A stretch of DNA of 64,000 nt. Origin: Paludibacter sp963678465 (GTDB lineage Bacteria; Bacteroidota; Bacteroidia; Bacteroidales; Paludibacteraceae). Where the stretch lies: contig OY782858.1 of assembly GCA_963678465.1 (NCBI GenBank), positions 62,001 through 126,000 on the forward strand. The letters are read 5' to 3'. The notes below the pieces were generated by a model. The model was not told the origin of the DNA. It did not search any database and saw only the letters and a program-made list of their open reading frames with translations. The position numbers and the translations under genes are program-made. Each line of letters begins with the position of its first letter. The stretch's first letter is position 1. Shown piece after piece: positions 17,976 through 24,752 of the stretch.

Positions 17976-18665
17976 ATGAACAAAACACAAATGAATCAGT
18001 TTAACATGATGAAGAGTGTAGATAAATTCTTCACCAATCATCAATCGCTTGTAAGTACTAATCCCGCCATTGTGGCTACCGTCAACAAGTTGAAATCACT
18101 TATCAGCGATATTAATTCGCTAAGCAATGTACAGGCCGTCAACACCAAGGCCGATTCAGCCATCAAAGCCGAAGTGAAAAAAAGGCTGATCAATACCGCG
18201 CTCAAAGTAGCTGGCGGGTTAAGCGCTCAGGCTGCCGCTATGGGCGATGCAAGGCTGAAACAGGCTGCCGACATTACACTTTCCGAACTCAATGTAATGC
18301 GTGAAGCCGATTTACTCATTAAAATCCGTACCATCCACGAAGCCGCTTTGCCCATTACCGCCGAACTGGCTGTGTGGGGCGTTGTACAGTCCGATATTGA
18401 TGATCTTATCACTATTGCCGACGAATACAGCACCCAAAGCCCGGCCATTCGCAACCTGGTAGCTAAAACCGAACAAGCCACCACCGACCTCAAGGCGCGG
18501 ATGAAAGAAGCCAATACCCTGCTGAAAGACACCCTCGATGCCATGATGTTACCGTTCAAAACCCTTCAACCCTCTTTGTACGGCGAATACCTCAACGCCC
18601 GTGCCATTGTCGACCTGGGAGGAGGACGCACCACTGCCCCCGTCGATACCAAACCGGCAGAATAA
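17976..18665 (+). CDS. Hypothetical alpha-helical protein downstream of minisatellite
   Basis: I do not recognise this 229-aa protein. It has no signal peptide or membrane segment and is rich in Ala, Lys, Leu and Asp with heptad-like spacing, so it is predicted to be almost entirely helical, with coiled-coil potential around residues 60-200. It ends in a Gly/Pro-rich tail (DLGGGRTTAPVD). Codon use is normal and the frame is intact, so it is probably expressed. It lies 65 bp after the 21-bp minisatellite and 10 bp before repeat E3. Confidence 0.6.
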   Translation: MNKTQMNQFNMMKSVDKFFTNHQSLVSTNPAIVATVNKLKSLISDINSLSNVQAVNTKADSAIKAEVKKRLINTALKVAGGLSAQAAAMGDARLKQAADITLSELNVMREADLLIKIRTIHEAALPITAELAVWGVVQSDIDDLITIADEYSTQSPAIRNLVAKTEQATTDLKARMKEANTLLKDTLDAMMLPFKTLQPSLYGEYLNARAIVDLGGGRTTAPVDTKPAE

Positions 18666-18674
18666 GATGATTTC

Positions 18675-18707
18675 CTCTCCCCCTCGTTTTTCAAACGAGG
18701 GGGAGAG
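18675..18707. repeat. REP-like hairpin at 5' end of duplicated unit (E3)
   Basis: Perfect 15-bp inverted repeat CTCTCCCCCTCGTTT / AAACGAGGGGGAGAG with the 3-base loop TTC. In the other copy of the unit the loop is GAA, the reverse complement, so the hairpin is flipped between the copies. Confidence 0.9.
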
Positions 18708-18727
18708 AGAATAAAATACATTTAGCC

Positions 18728-20038
18728 ATGAGTCATTCAAATAAAAAAAAGAAGACGAATACGCCCAGCCGGAAACCTCTTAAATCCTACATAGATATAT
18801 CACAACATTACTACAATGAGTATGTGCGGGTAGCACACAAGCTATTGGAGATGTCGGGAATGGATCCTGCCGAATTTGATGTTTTGACTAAAAGAACCAA
18901 ACAACAACTAATGCTGATAAAGCAAACGCCTTATCGTGTTATGGCAGAAAAAGGTAGTAGTGTTCCGCGCGCCTACTTAAAGTTCTTTAATTATATTATG
19001 GGACTTTTCGGAGATAAAACCTTTTATGGTGATCCGAAGTATAATGTTACTTTTAAGGATTATATGACATACGGAATGTCTTTTGGTTATGCCCTCAGAT
19101 CTCAACATGAAAATAGAGGTATTATATCCGATGATCAGCATCAACAGTTGGAAAAAATAAAAGAAAAAGTGCTAGAGTACATCGACGGGCATGAGCAGGA
19201 TGATTTTTTGGTAAGATCAAACGCCATTATGCGCATGGTATTGATGTATGTGAGCATGCCTAACTACCGCTATTATACCAGCACTGAAAGCGGAGAAATG
19301 GATAGCTTGAAGTGCAGAATGCAGAATCTGATAAGAGTTTCGTCGTTCGAACCTGAAAAAAGAGCCTTTTTTGTAAAAGGAGAAAAACATTCTTCGTACA
19401 AGCTATGGCATCACGACTTGATCTCTGAATCGAATGACCCTAATCCATTGGAAACCCAAATACCGATCCCTATACTGGACGAAAAGGACTTCGATACAGC
19501 CATCGAAGTAATGAAGAATATGGAAACAATTGTGCAACTCCCTGTTTATATCCAAAATCATGCATTGCATCGCATTCGTCAGCGATTGGATTGTATGGAT
19601 AATTTATATATAAATACTGTTTTTGGCTTATCATTTATTATACCTCATTTAATTACCGCCAACAACGGACAGCGCTTGATACGTGCTATTGATAATTCGG
19701 GTAAGCCGGTGGGTTATTTTCCGTTCCTCCGACAGGACGGAGCTATTCTCATTCGGAGTTTTCTTCCATTGGCCTCGCCTGTCACCCCCGAAGGTGCAGT
19801 TTTGTATAAAGAACTAGGAATAATGATAAATGATTCAAAATATTTCGGCATGGATAAACTCAGTTTCTATTTTAATACCGATTTCGAAGCACTTCCCATA
19901 CTGAAACAAGCGTTACAAAAAGCGAACATGTGGCATCTGACCGAGATTCAAACCGAACAACCGAAAGAAAGAAAAGAGGATCAGATATTGAAAAGATTCT
20001 TTTCCGCGAAATACGACACGCAACCTCCCCCTTTGTAA
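18728..20038 (+). CDS. Unknown 436-aa protein, copy 1 of recent duplication
   Basis: I do not recognise this family. The N-terminus is very basic (MSHSNKKKKTNTPSRK), the middle is mixed helical, and there is no signal peptide. A C-terminal block has NHALHRIRQRL (about residues 275-285), then SGKPVGYFPFLRQDGAILI and RSFLPL. The HxxxR...R plus IxxFLP pattern faintly recalls BECR-fold nuclease-like domains of mobile elements; this is speculation. It differs from copy 2 by Gln/His, Leu/Trp and Pro/Ser substitutions. The final residues and stop codon lie inside repeat E4. Confidence 0.75.
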   Translation: MSHSNKKKKTNTPSRKPLKSYIDISQHYYNEYVRVAHKLLEMSGMDPAEFDVLTKRTKQQLMLIKQTPYRVMAEKGSSVPRAYLKFFNYIMGLFGDKTFYGDPKYNVTFKDYMTYGMSFGYALRSQHENRGIISDDQHQQLEKIKEKVLEYIDGHEQDDFLVRSNAIMRMVLMYVSMPNYRYYTSTESGEMDSLKCRMQNLIRVSSFEPEKRAFFVKGEKHSSYKLWHHDLISESNDPNPLETQIPIPILDEKDFDTAIEVMKNMETIVQLPVYIQNHALHRIRQRLDCMDNLYINTVFGLSFIIPHLITANNGQRLIRAIDNSGKPVGYFPFLRQDGAILIRSFLPLASPVTPEGAVLYKELGIMINDSKYFGMDKLSFYFNTDFEALPILKQALQKANMWHLTEIQTEQPKERKEDQILKRFFSAKYDTQPPPL

Positions 20039-20081
20039 CGAGTGCTTGATGGTTGAACGTTTATAACGTTGAAAAGCCTCG
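20025..20081 (+). repeat. REP-like element overlapping the gene end (E4)
   Basis: CTCCCCCTTTGTAACGAG, then TTGATGGTTGAACG, TTTATAACGTTGAAAAGC and CTCG. Compared with the consensus the opening has lost bases, which creates the in-frame TAA that ends the 436-aa gene. Confidence 0.85.
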
Positions 20082-20130
20082 AATCTCATCCTCATTCTGA
20101 TTATTCTATAATTCTGTAAATTCTGATCCA

Positions 20131-20192
20131 CTCTCCCCCTCGTTTGCAGCGAAGGCTTGATGGTTAAACGTTTATAACGTTGAAAAGCCTCG
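20131..20192 (+). repeat. REP-like element (E5)
   Basis: CTCTCCCCCTCGTTTGCAGC, then GGCTTGATGGTTAAACG, TTTATAACGTTGAAAAGC and CTCG. It corresponds to E11 in the second copy of the duplicated unit. Confidence 0.85.
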
Positions 20193-20221
20193 AATCTCAT
20201 CTTCATTCTGATCCTTCTCCA

Positions 20222-20280
20222 CTCTCCCCCTCGTTTGCAACGAGGGGTTGATGGTTGAACGTTTATAACGTTGAAAAGCT
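20222..20280 (+). repeat. REP-like element upstream of RAYT (E6)
   Basis: Intact opening CTCTCCCCCTCGTTTGCAAC with the perfect CCCCTCGTT/AACGAGGGG stem, then GGTTGAACGTTTATAACGTT. It is part of the upstream flank of the transposase gene. Confidence 0.88.
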
Positions 20281-20284
20281 TCAG

Positions 20285-20331
20285 TTTGCAACGATGGGTT
20301 AATGATTAAATGTTTATAATATTGAAACAGC
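20285..20331 (+). repeat. REP-like element, diverged, adjacent to RAYT (E7)
   Basis: TTTGCAACGATGGGTTAATG followed by TTTATAATATTGAAACAGC. It is a decayed tandem copy directly after E6, 40 bp before the transposase ATG. Together E4-E7 fill most of the 332-bp gap between genes. Confidence 0.7.
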
Positions 20332-20370
20332 TTTTATTACTTAACGGATTTTAATAAGACAAACTACACT

Positions 20371-20919
20371 ATGTCTTCTGAAAATTACAGAATTGAAAAA
20401 CAGGATGCAGTTTATTTCCTGACTTTTACCGTAACCGATTGGATAGATGTTTTTACCCGACTGAATTACCGGATCATTATTGCAGAGTCGTTAGATTATT
20501 GCAGAAAAAATAAAGGACTAAAATTGTATGCATGGTGCTTAATGACAAATCATATCCATTTAGTTTGTCGCATTGAGACGCCTTTTACTATGACTGACTT
20601 TCTGCGTGATTATAAGAAATTCACAGCAAAAGCAGTGCTCGATGATATAAAAACTCTGCCCGAAAGCCGTAAAGATTGGATGTTATACAGGTTCGAATTT
20701 GCAGGTAAATTTGATAATCGTATTGAGAAATATCGTTTTTGGCAAGATAAAAGTCATCCTGTTGAGTTAACAACAACAGAAATGATAGATCAACGAATCA
20801 ATTATATTCATGAAAACCCTGTGAGAACTGGATTGGTAGCCCGAGCTGAAGACTATTTGTATAGTTCTGCACGAAATTATGCAGGTTTGAGTAGTATTAT
20901 TGAAATAGATGAACTTTGA
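20371..20919 (+). CDS. REP-associated tyrosine transposase (RAYT, Y1/IS200-like)
   Basis: This 182-aa single-strand DNA transposase of the Y1_Tnp superfamily has the HUH metal site His61-Ile-His63 in MTNHIHLV and the helix YIHENPVRTG with candidate catalytic Tyr145. The length and the NPVR-type motif match RAYTs rather than IS200 TnpA. RAYTs bind and cleave REP hairpins. Here the gene is flanked by REP-like elements in opposite orientation (E6/E7 before, E8 after), the expected RAYT-REP arrangement. All key residues are present, so it is probably active. Confidence 0.92.
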   Translation: MSSENYRIEKQDAVYFLTFTVTDWIDVFTRLNYRIIIAESLDYCRKNKGLKLYAWCLMTNHIHLVCRIETPFTMTDFLRDYKKFTAKAVLDDIKTLPESRKDWMLYRFEFAGKFDNRIEKYRFWQDKSHPVELTTTEMIDQRINYIHENPVRTGLVARAEDYLYSSARNYAGLSSIIEIDEL

Positions 20920-20950
20920 CAATGGTTGTTGTAGAATTGTTTTAAACAAT

Positions 20951-20986
20951 TAACCATTGACCCCTCGTTGCAAACGAGGGGGAGAG
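20951..20986 (-). repeat. REP-like element, inverted copy after RAYT (E8)
   Basis: On the minus strand it reads CTCTCCCCCTCGTTTGCAAC, GAGGGGTC and AATGGTTA, inverted relative to E6. Its outer end (GGGGGAGAG) stops 6 bp before the surviving tatC coding sequence. Confidence 0.85.
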
Positions 20987-20992
20987 AGATTA

Positions 20993-21238
20993 ATGTTCGA
21001 AATGCCTGTACTCGCTTATTTCCTTTCACGAATGGGCATTATCACACGCAAGGGTCTGAAACAGGTTCGAAATTACGCTGTGGTTGTTGTACTCGTTATT
21101 TCTGCATTTATTACGCCTACAACCGATCCGTTCACCATGCTTGTAGTGGCTTTTCCGCTTTACGTACTTTACGAAGTCAGCATTTTGGTAGCCCGTGATA
21201 AAGCCAAAGTGAACGAAGACGAAGAGGAATTGGAATAA
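20993..21238 (+). pseudogene. tatC: Truncated tatC, C-terminal third only
   Basis: The residual 81-codon frame starts FEMPVLAYFLSRMG and continues ITRKGLKQVRNYAVVVV, ISAFITPTTDPFTMLVVAFP and YEVSIL. These are the last cytoplasmic loop and the final two transmembrane helices of TatC, the core subunit of the twin-arginine protein export system. Full-length TatC is about 250 aa; the first four helices and the Tat-signal-binding N-terminus are absent. The break coincides with the end of element E8, so a repeat-linked insertion or rearrangement removed the 5' part. No tatC 5' part or tatA is visible elsewhere in the window. Confidence 0.85.
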
Positions 21239-21257
21239 TTCAGGTTTCACCGACCAA

Positions 21258-21289
21258 TTGGCATGAGTAGAAAATTTTCGTTACTTTTG
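21258..21289 (+). promoter_or_regulatory. Promoter of the MscS-type channel gene
   Basis: TTG (21258-21260), 21 bp, TACTTTTG (21282-21289), 39 bp ahead of the ATG; a good Bacteroidota-type match. Confidence 0.6.
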
Positions 21290-21327
21290 CAACGAAAAAG
21301 AATATAAATACAGATCCCTGAAAAACC

Positions 21328-22605
21328 ATGATGCAATATATTAAAAATATGATCGACAGCCTGCTCAACAACTGGGGCGTGTCGCACGAGATCATTATTC
21401 ATCTGCGATTGCTGATACTGTTAGTCATTCTGATTTTGTTGTCGTTTCTGGCCTTTTGGATTACCAAAAAGGTGGTTATCAACTATATTTACAAAATCAT
21501 CCGACACACTCCCGTAAAATGGGACGACATTCTGGCCGATCAGCACACCTTCAACGGACTGGCTCATATTATACCCGCAGTAATTGTAAAAGTGGCTGCT
21601 CCGGTTGTTTTTTCTGATCATTCTGGCTTTTTGCCTTTCATATATAAACTTACCGACTCCTATTTGGTCATTGTGGGTTTAATACTGATACTTTCGTTTC
21701 TGAAAGTCATCGAATTCAGTCTGTCGAAAACAGCAGCATTCCGCGAGAAGCCTATCACCAGTTATTTTCAGCTTATTCGCATCATTTTATATCTGGCTAC
21801 CGGCATTCTCATACTTTCCATTTTGCTGGCAAAATCGCCTTTGTATTTTCTGAGTGCATTCGGGGCAATGACCGCTATTTTATTACTGATTTTTAAAGAT
21901 ACCATTTTGGGATTGGTGGCAAGCGTGCAAATCTCGTCGAACGACATGGTGCGTGTGGGCGACTGGATTGAAATGCCAAAGTTTAATGCCGACGGCGATG
22001 TATTGGCCATAAATCTGAACACTGTAAAGGTGCAGAATTTCGACCGCACCATTACCACCATTCCAACTTATTATTTTATTTCAGATAGTTTCAAAAACTG
22101 GCGCGGAATGGTTGAAAGCGGTGGAAGGCGCATTAAAAGAGCCATTTACATCAACGCTCAATCCATTCGGTTTGTCGACCCTGACACACGCGAACGTTAT
22201 AAAAAATTCAATCTGCTGACTGAATATATCAACAAACGTCAGAAGGAAATTGAAGAATATAATGCCAACAATAACATCGACACCTCTATTTTGATTAACG
22301 GACGACGAATGACAAATATCGGGGTTTTCAGACATTATGTGGAAAATTACCTTAAAAACCATCCGCGCATAAGCAAAGAAATGACGTTAATGGTAAGACA
22401 ATTAGCTATTGAAGACAGAGGTGTACCCATCGAAATTTATTGCTTTACAAACACTACAAAATGGACTGAATACGAATCGATACAAGCCGATGTATTCGAT
22501 CATGTGTTATCAGCAGCGGGCTTTTTCGACCTGGAAATTTTCCAACAACCCAGCGGAAAAGACATTAGCAATGCCATTGATAATTTAAGGAGATTAGCCG
22601 ACTAA
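21328..22605 (+). CDS. Mechanosensitive ion channel of the MscS family
   Basis: The 425-aa inner-membrane channel would open under membrane tension to release solutes on hypo-osmotic shock. Hydrophobic helices occupy about residues 25-190. The pore-lining region is at about 175-195 (SAFGAMTAILLLIFKDTILG), followed by the MscS beta domain with ISSNDMVRVGDWIEMPKFNA and VKVQNFDRTITTIPT. The C-terminal cytosolic domain runs to DLEIFQQPSG. It is of the YbdG/YnaI-like medium-length type. It follows the tatC remnant but has its own promoter and terminator, so it should be functional. Confidence 0.9.
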   Translation: MMQYIKNMIDSLLNNWGVSHEIIIHLRLLILLVILILLSFLAFWITKKVVINYIYKIIRHTPVKWDDILADQHTFNGLAHIIPAVIVKVAAPVVFSDHSGFLPFIYKLTDSYLVIVGLILILSFLKVIEFSLSKTAAFREKPITSYFQLIRIILYLATGILILSILLAKSPLYFLSAFGAMTAILLLIFKDTILGLVASVQISSNDMVRVGDWIEMPKFNADGDVLAINLNTVKVQNFDRTITTIPTYYFISDSFKNWRGMVESGGRRIKRAIYINAQSIRFVDPDTRERYKKFNLLTEYINKRQKEIEEYNANNNIDTSILINGRRMTNIGVFRHYVENYLKNHPRISKEMTLMVRQLAIEDRGVPIEIYCFTNTTKWTEYESIQADVFDHVLSAAGFFDLEIFQQPSGKDISNAIDNLRRLAD

Positions 22606-22622
22606 AAAAGTCGGCTTTTTTA
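22596..22622 (+). terminator. Intrinsic terminator of the MscS gene
   Basis: AGCCGACT / AGTCGGCT stem with a short A-rich loop followed by a T run. The stop codon of the gene lies inside the hairpin. Confidence 0.8.
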
Positions 22623-22798
22623 CTGTCAACAGGCAAATCATTGCTTTATACACAATTTATGTTATTTGCCCAAATTATTTTTAATATATGACTTATTGTG
22701 GTTGCATTTGCGACATTATTTACATAATTAGCTTTTATTTATTACATTATTATATTATTACAAAGCTAAACAAATCAATATCAAGCAAATAAATCACC

Positions 22799-22999
22799 AT
22801 GACAAAACTAAAAACAATTTTAGTGCTAAGTTTTCTGCTTATCTGGAACTTAGCATTTGCACTCGAAGGTTACCGATATGGTAGCGAAAATAAGTATTCA
22901 ACGATATTTCAGTGTAAATATCTTAAAATCATAAACTTTTTCGGAGAACTGCGGTTTAAACATCATAATAATAAAACACTACTGACCGACAAAACTTGA
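22799..22999 (+). CDS. Small putative secreted peptide
   Basis: This 66-codon frame begins with a good signal-peptide-like sequence (MTKLKTILVLSFLLIWNLAF, then Ala-Leu-Glu), followed by about 45 mostly polar residues with one Cys and a basic KHHNNK end. I recognise no family. Support comes from a dedicated terminator that begins at its stop codon, and from its position in the 190-bp space after the MscS terminator. It could also be an old remnant. The mature peptide would be exported. Confidence 0.45.
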   Translation: MTKLKTILVLSFLLIWNLAFALEGYRYGSENKYSTIFQCKYLKIINFFGELRFKHHNNKTLLTDKT

Positions 23000-23017
23000 A
23001 TTTTGTCGGTTTTTATT
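22985..23017 (+). terminator. Terminator after the small peptide gene
   Basis: ACCGACAAAA / TTTTGTCGGT hairpin with a 6-7-base loop and a following T run. It overlaps the stop codon of the 66-codon frame. Confidence 0.75.
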
Positions 23018-23181
23018 TTTATTTATTTGTATATCAATTATTAGCGGTTTTTATTTTTGTTTTACTGAAAACCTACCCCCTCTCAAAATAAACTCATTTG
23101 CAAATTTGTGGGGCTTTTGTTTTTACCTTTTTTGCGTTGAGTGTATGCCTTTCGACCTTCCACAACTACCCAATTTAATTC

Positions 23182-23214
23182 CTCTCCCCCTCGTTTGAAA
23201 AACGAGGGGGAGAG
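23182..23214. repeat. REP-like hairpin at 5' end of duplicated unit (E9)
   Basis: CTCTCCCCCTCGTTT / AAACGAGGGGGAGAG with loop GAA; same arms as E3 but with the loop reverse-complemented. Confidence 0.9.
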
Positions 23215-23233
23215 AGAATAAAATACATTAGCC

Positions 23234-24544
23234 ATGAGTCATTCAAATAAAAAAAAGAAGACGAATACGCCCAGCCGGAAACCTCTTAAATCCTACATAG
23301 ATATATCACAACATTACTACAATGAGTATGTGCGGGTAGCACACAAGCTATTGGAGATGTCGGGAATGGATCCTGCCGAATTTGATGTTTTGACTAAAAG
23401 AACCAAACATCAACTAATGCTGATAAAGCAAACGCCTTATCGTGTTATGGCAGAAAAAGGTAGTAGTGTTCCGCGCGCCTACTTAAAGTTCTTTAATTAT
23501 ATTATGGGACTTTTCGGAGATAAAACCTTTTATGGTGATCCGAAGTATAATGTTACTTTTAAGGATTATATGACATACGGAATGTCTTTTGGTTATGCCC
23601 TCAGATCTCAACATGAAAATAGAGGTATAATATCCGATGATCAGCATCAACAGTTGGAAAAAATAAAAGAAAAAGTGCTAGAGTACATTGACGGGCATGA
23701 GCAGGATGATTTTTGGGTAAGATCAAACGCCATTATGCGCATGGTATTGATGTATGTGAGCATGCCTAACTACCGCTATTATACCAGCACTGAAAGCGGA
23801 GAAATGGATAGCTTGAAGTGCAGAATGCAGAATCTGATAAGAGTTTCGTCGTTCGAACCTGAAAAAAGAGCCTTTTTTGTAAAAGGAGAAAAACATTCTT
23901 CGTACAAGCTATGGCATCACGACTTGATCTCTGAATCGAATGACCCTAATCCATTGGAAACCCAAATTCCGATCCCTATACTGGACGAAAAGGACTTCGA
24001 TACAGCCATCGAAGTAATGAAGAATATGGAAACAATTGTGCAACTCCCTGTGTATATCCAAAATCATGCATTGCATCGCATTCGTCAGCGATTGGATTGT
24101 ATGGATAATTTATATATAAATACTGTTTTTGGCTTATCATTTATTATACCTCATTTAATTACCGCCAACAACGGACAGCGCTTGATACGTGCTATTGATA
24201 ATTCGGGTAAGCCGGTGGGTTATTTTCCGTTCCTCCGACAGGACGGAGCTATTCTCATTCGGAGTTTTCTTCCATTGGCCTCGCCTGTCACCCCCGAAGG
24301 TGCAGTTTTGTATAAAGAACTGGGAATAATGATAAATGATTCAAAATATTTCGGCATGGATAAACTCAGTTTCTATTTTAATACCGATTTCGAAGCACTT
24401 CCCATACTGAAACAAGCGTTACAAAAAGCGAACATGTGGCATCTGACCGAGATTCAAACCGAACAACCGAAAGAAAGAAAAGAGGATCAGATATTGAAAA
24501 GATTCTTTTCCGCGAAATACGACACGCAACCTCCCTCTTTGTAA
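23234..24544 (+). CDS. Unknown 436-aa protein, copy 2 of recent duplication
   Basis: It differs from the gene at 18728 by three amino acids: His for Gln in KRTKHQLM, Trp for Leu in DDFWVRS, and Ser for Pro four codons before the end. The frame is intact. Several of the DNA differences are silent, so both copies are young and there is no sign of decay. The final codons and the TAA lie in element E10. The same features apply: basic N-terminus, no signal peptide or membrane helix, C-terminal NHALHRIRQRL block. The function is unknown. Confidence 0.75.
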   Translation: MSHSNKKKKTNTPSRKPLKSYIDISQHYYNEYVRVAHKLLEMSGMDPAEFDVLTKRTKHQLMLIKQTPYRVMAEKGSSVPRAYLKFFNYIMGLFGDKTFYGDPKYNVTFKDYMTYGMSFGYALRSQHENRGIISDDQHQQLEKIKEKVLEYIDGHEQDDFWVRSNAIMRMVLMYVSMPNYRYYTSTESGEMDSLKCRMQNLIRVSSFEPEKRAFFVKGEKHSSYKLWHHDLISESNDPNPLETQIPIPILDEKDFDTAIEVMKNMETIVQLPVYIQNHALHRIRQRLDCMDNLYINTVFGLSFIIPHLITANNGQRLIRAIDNSGKPVGYFPFLRQDGAILIRSFLPLASPVTPEGAVLYKELGIMINDSKYFGMDKLSFYFNTDFEALPILKQALQKANMWHLTEIQTEQPKERKEDQILKRFFSAKYDTQPPSL

Positions 24545-24587
24545 CGAGTGCTTGATGGTTGAACATTTATAACGTTGAAAAGCCTCG
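24531..24587 (+). repeat. REP-like element overlapping the gene end (E10)
   Basis: CTCCCTCTTTGTAACGAG, then TTGATGGTTGAACA and TTTATAACGTTGAAAAGC; the counterpart of E4, also supplying the stop codon. Confidence 0.85.
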
Positions 24588-24636
24588 AATCTCATCCTCA
24601 TTCTGATTATTCTATAATTCTGTAAATTCTGATCCA

Positions 24637-24698
24637 CTCTCCCCCTCGTTTGCAACGAGGGCTTGATGGTTGAACGTTTATAACGTTGAAAAGCCTCG
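24637..24698 (+). repeat. REP-like element (E11)
   Basis: CTCTCCCCCTCGTTTGCAAC, then GAGGGCTTGATGGTTGAACG, TTTATAACGTTGAAAAGC and CTCG; the last copy of the family seen in the window. Confidence 0.87.
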
Positions 24699-24752
24699 AA
24701 TTTCATCTTCATTCTGATCATTCTATAATTCTGTAAATTCTATTCAGATAAT

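Larger units (their letters stand above)
18672..20213 (+). repeat. 1.54-kb duplicated unit, copy 1 (direct repeat with 23179-24719)
   Basis: From the 5' hairpin E3 through the 436-aa gene to just past element E5, the sequence is nearly identical to 23179-24719. I count about nine substitutions within the gene and a 1-bp indel before its ATG. Both copies are in the same orientation, 4506 bp apart. Similarity stops abruptly outside the hairpin on the left and after CATTCTGATC on the right. Confidence 0.93.
23179..24719 (+). repeat. 1.54-kb duplicated unit, copy 2
   Basis: Near-identical direct copy of 18672-20213, comprising hairpin E9, the 436-aa gene, E10 and E11. Flanking sequence on both sides is unrelated to copy 1. 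The two copies bracket RAYT, the tatC remnant, MscS and the small peptide gene. Confidence 0.93.

Noticed and set aside
17603..18004. Plus- and minus-strand frames over the first minisatellite
   Set aside because: The open frames follow automatically from stop-free 21-bp units on both strands; there is no start context or domain, and one frame runs into the start of the 229-aa gene.
18675..18707. E3 hairpin as an intrinsic terminator of the 229-aa gene
   Set aside because: It has no T-run on either side and recurs as part of a dispersed family, including at sites not after genes.
20957..20992. Longer tatC-fragment start including the sequence MTPRCKRGGERL
   Set aside because: Those codons are translated repeat element E8, not TatC; homology begins at the FEMPVLAYF region.
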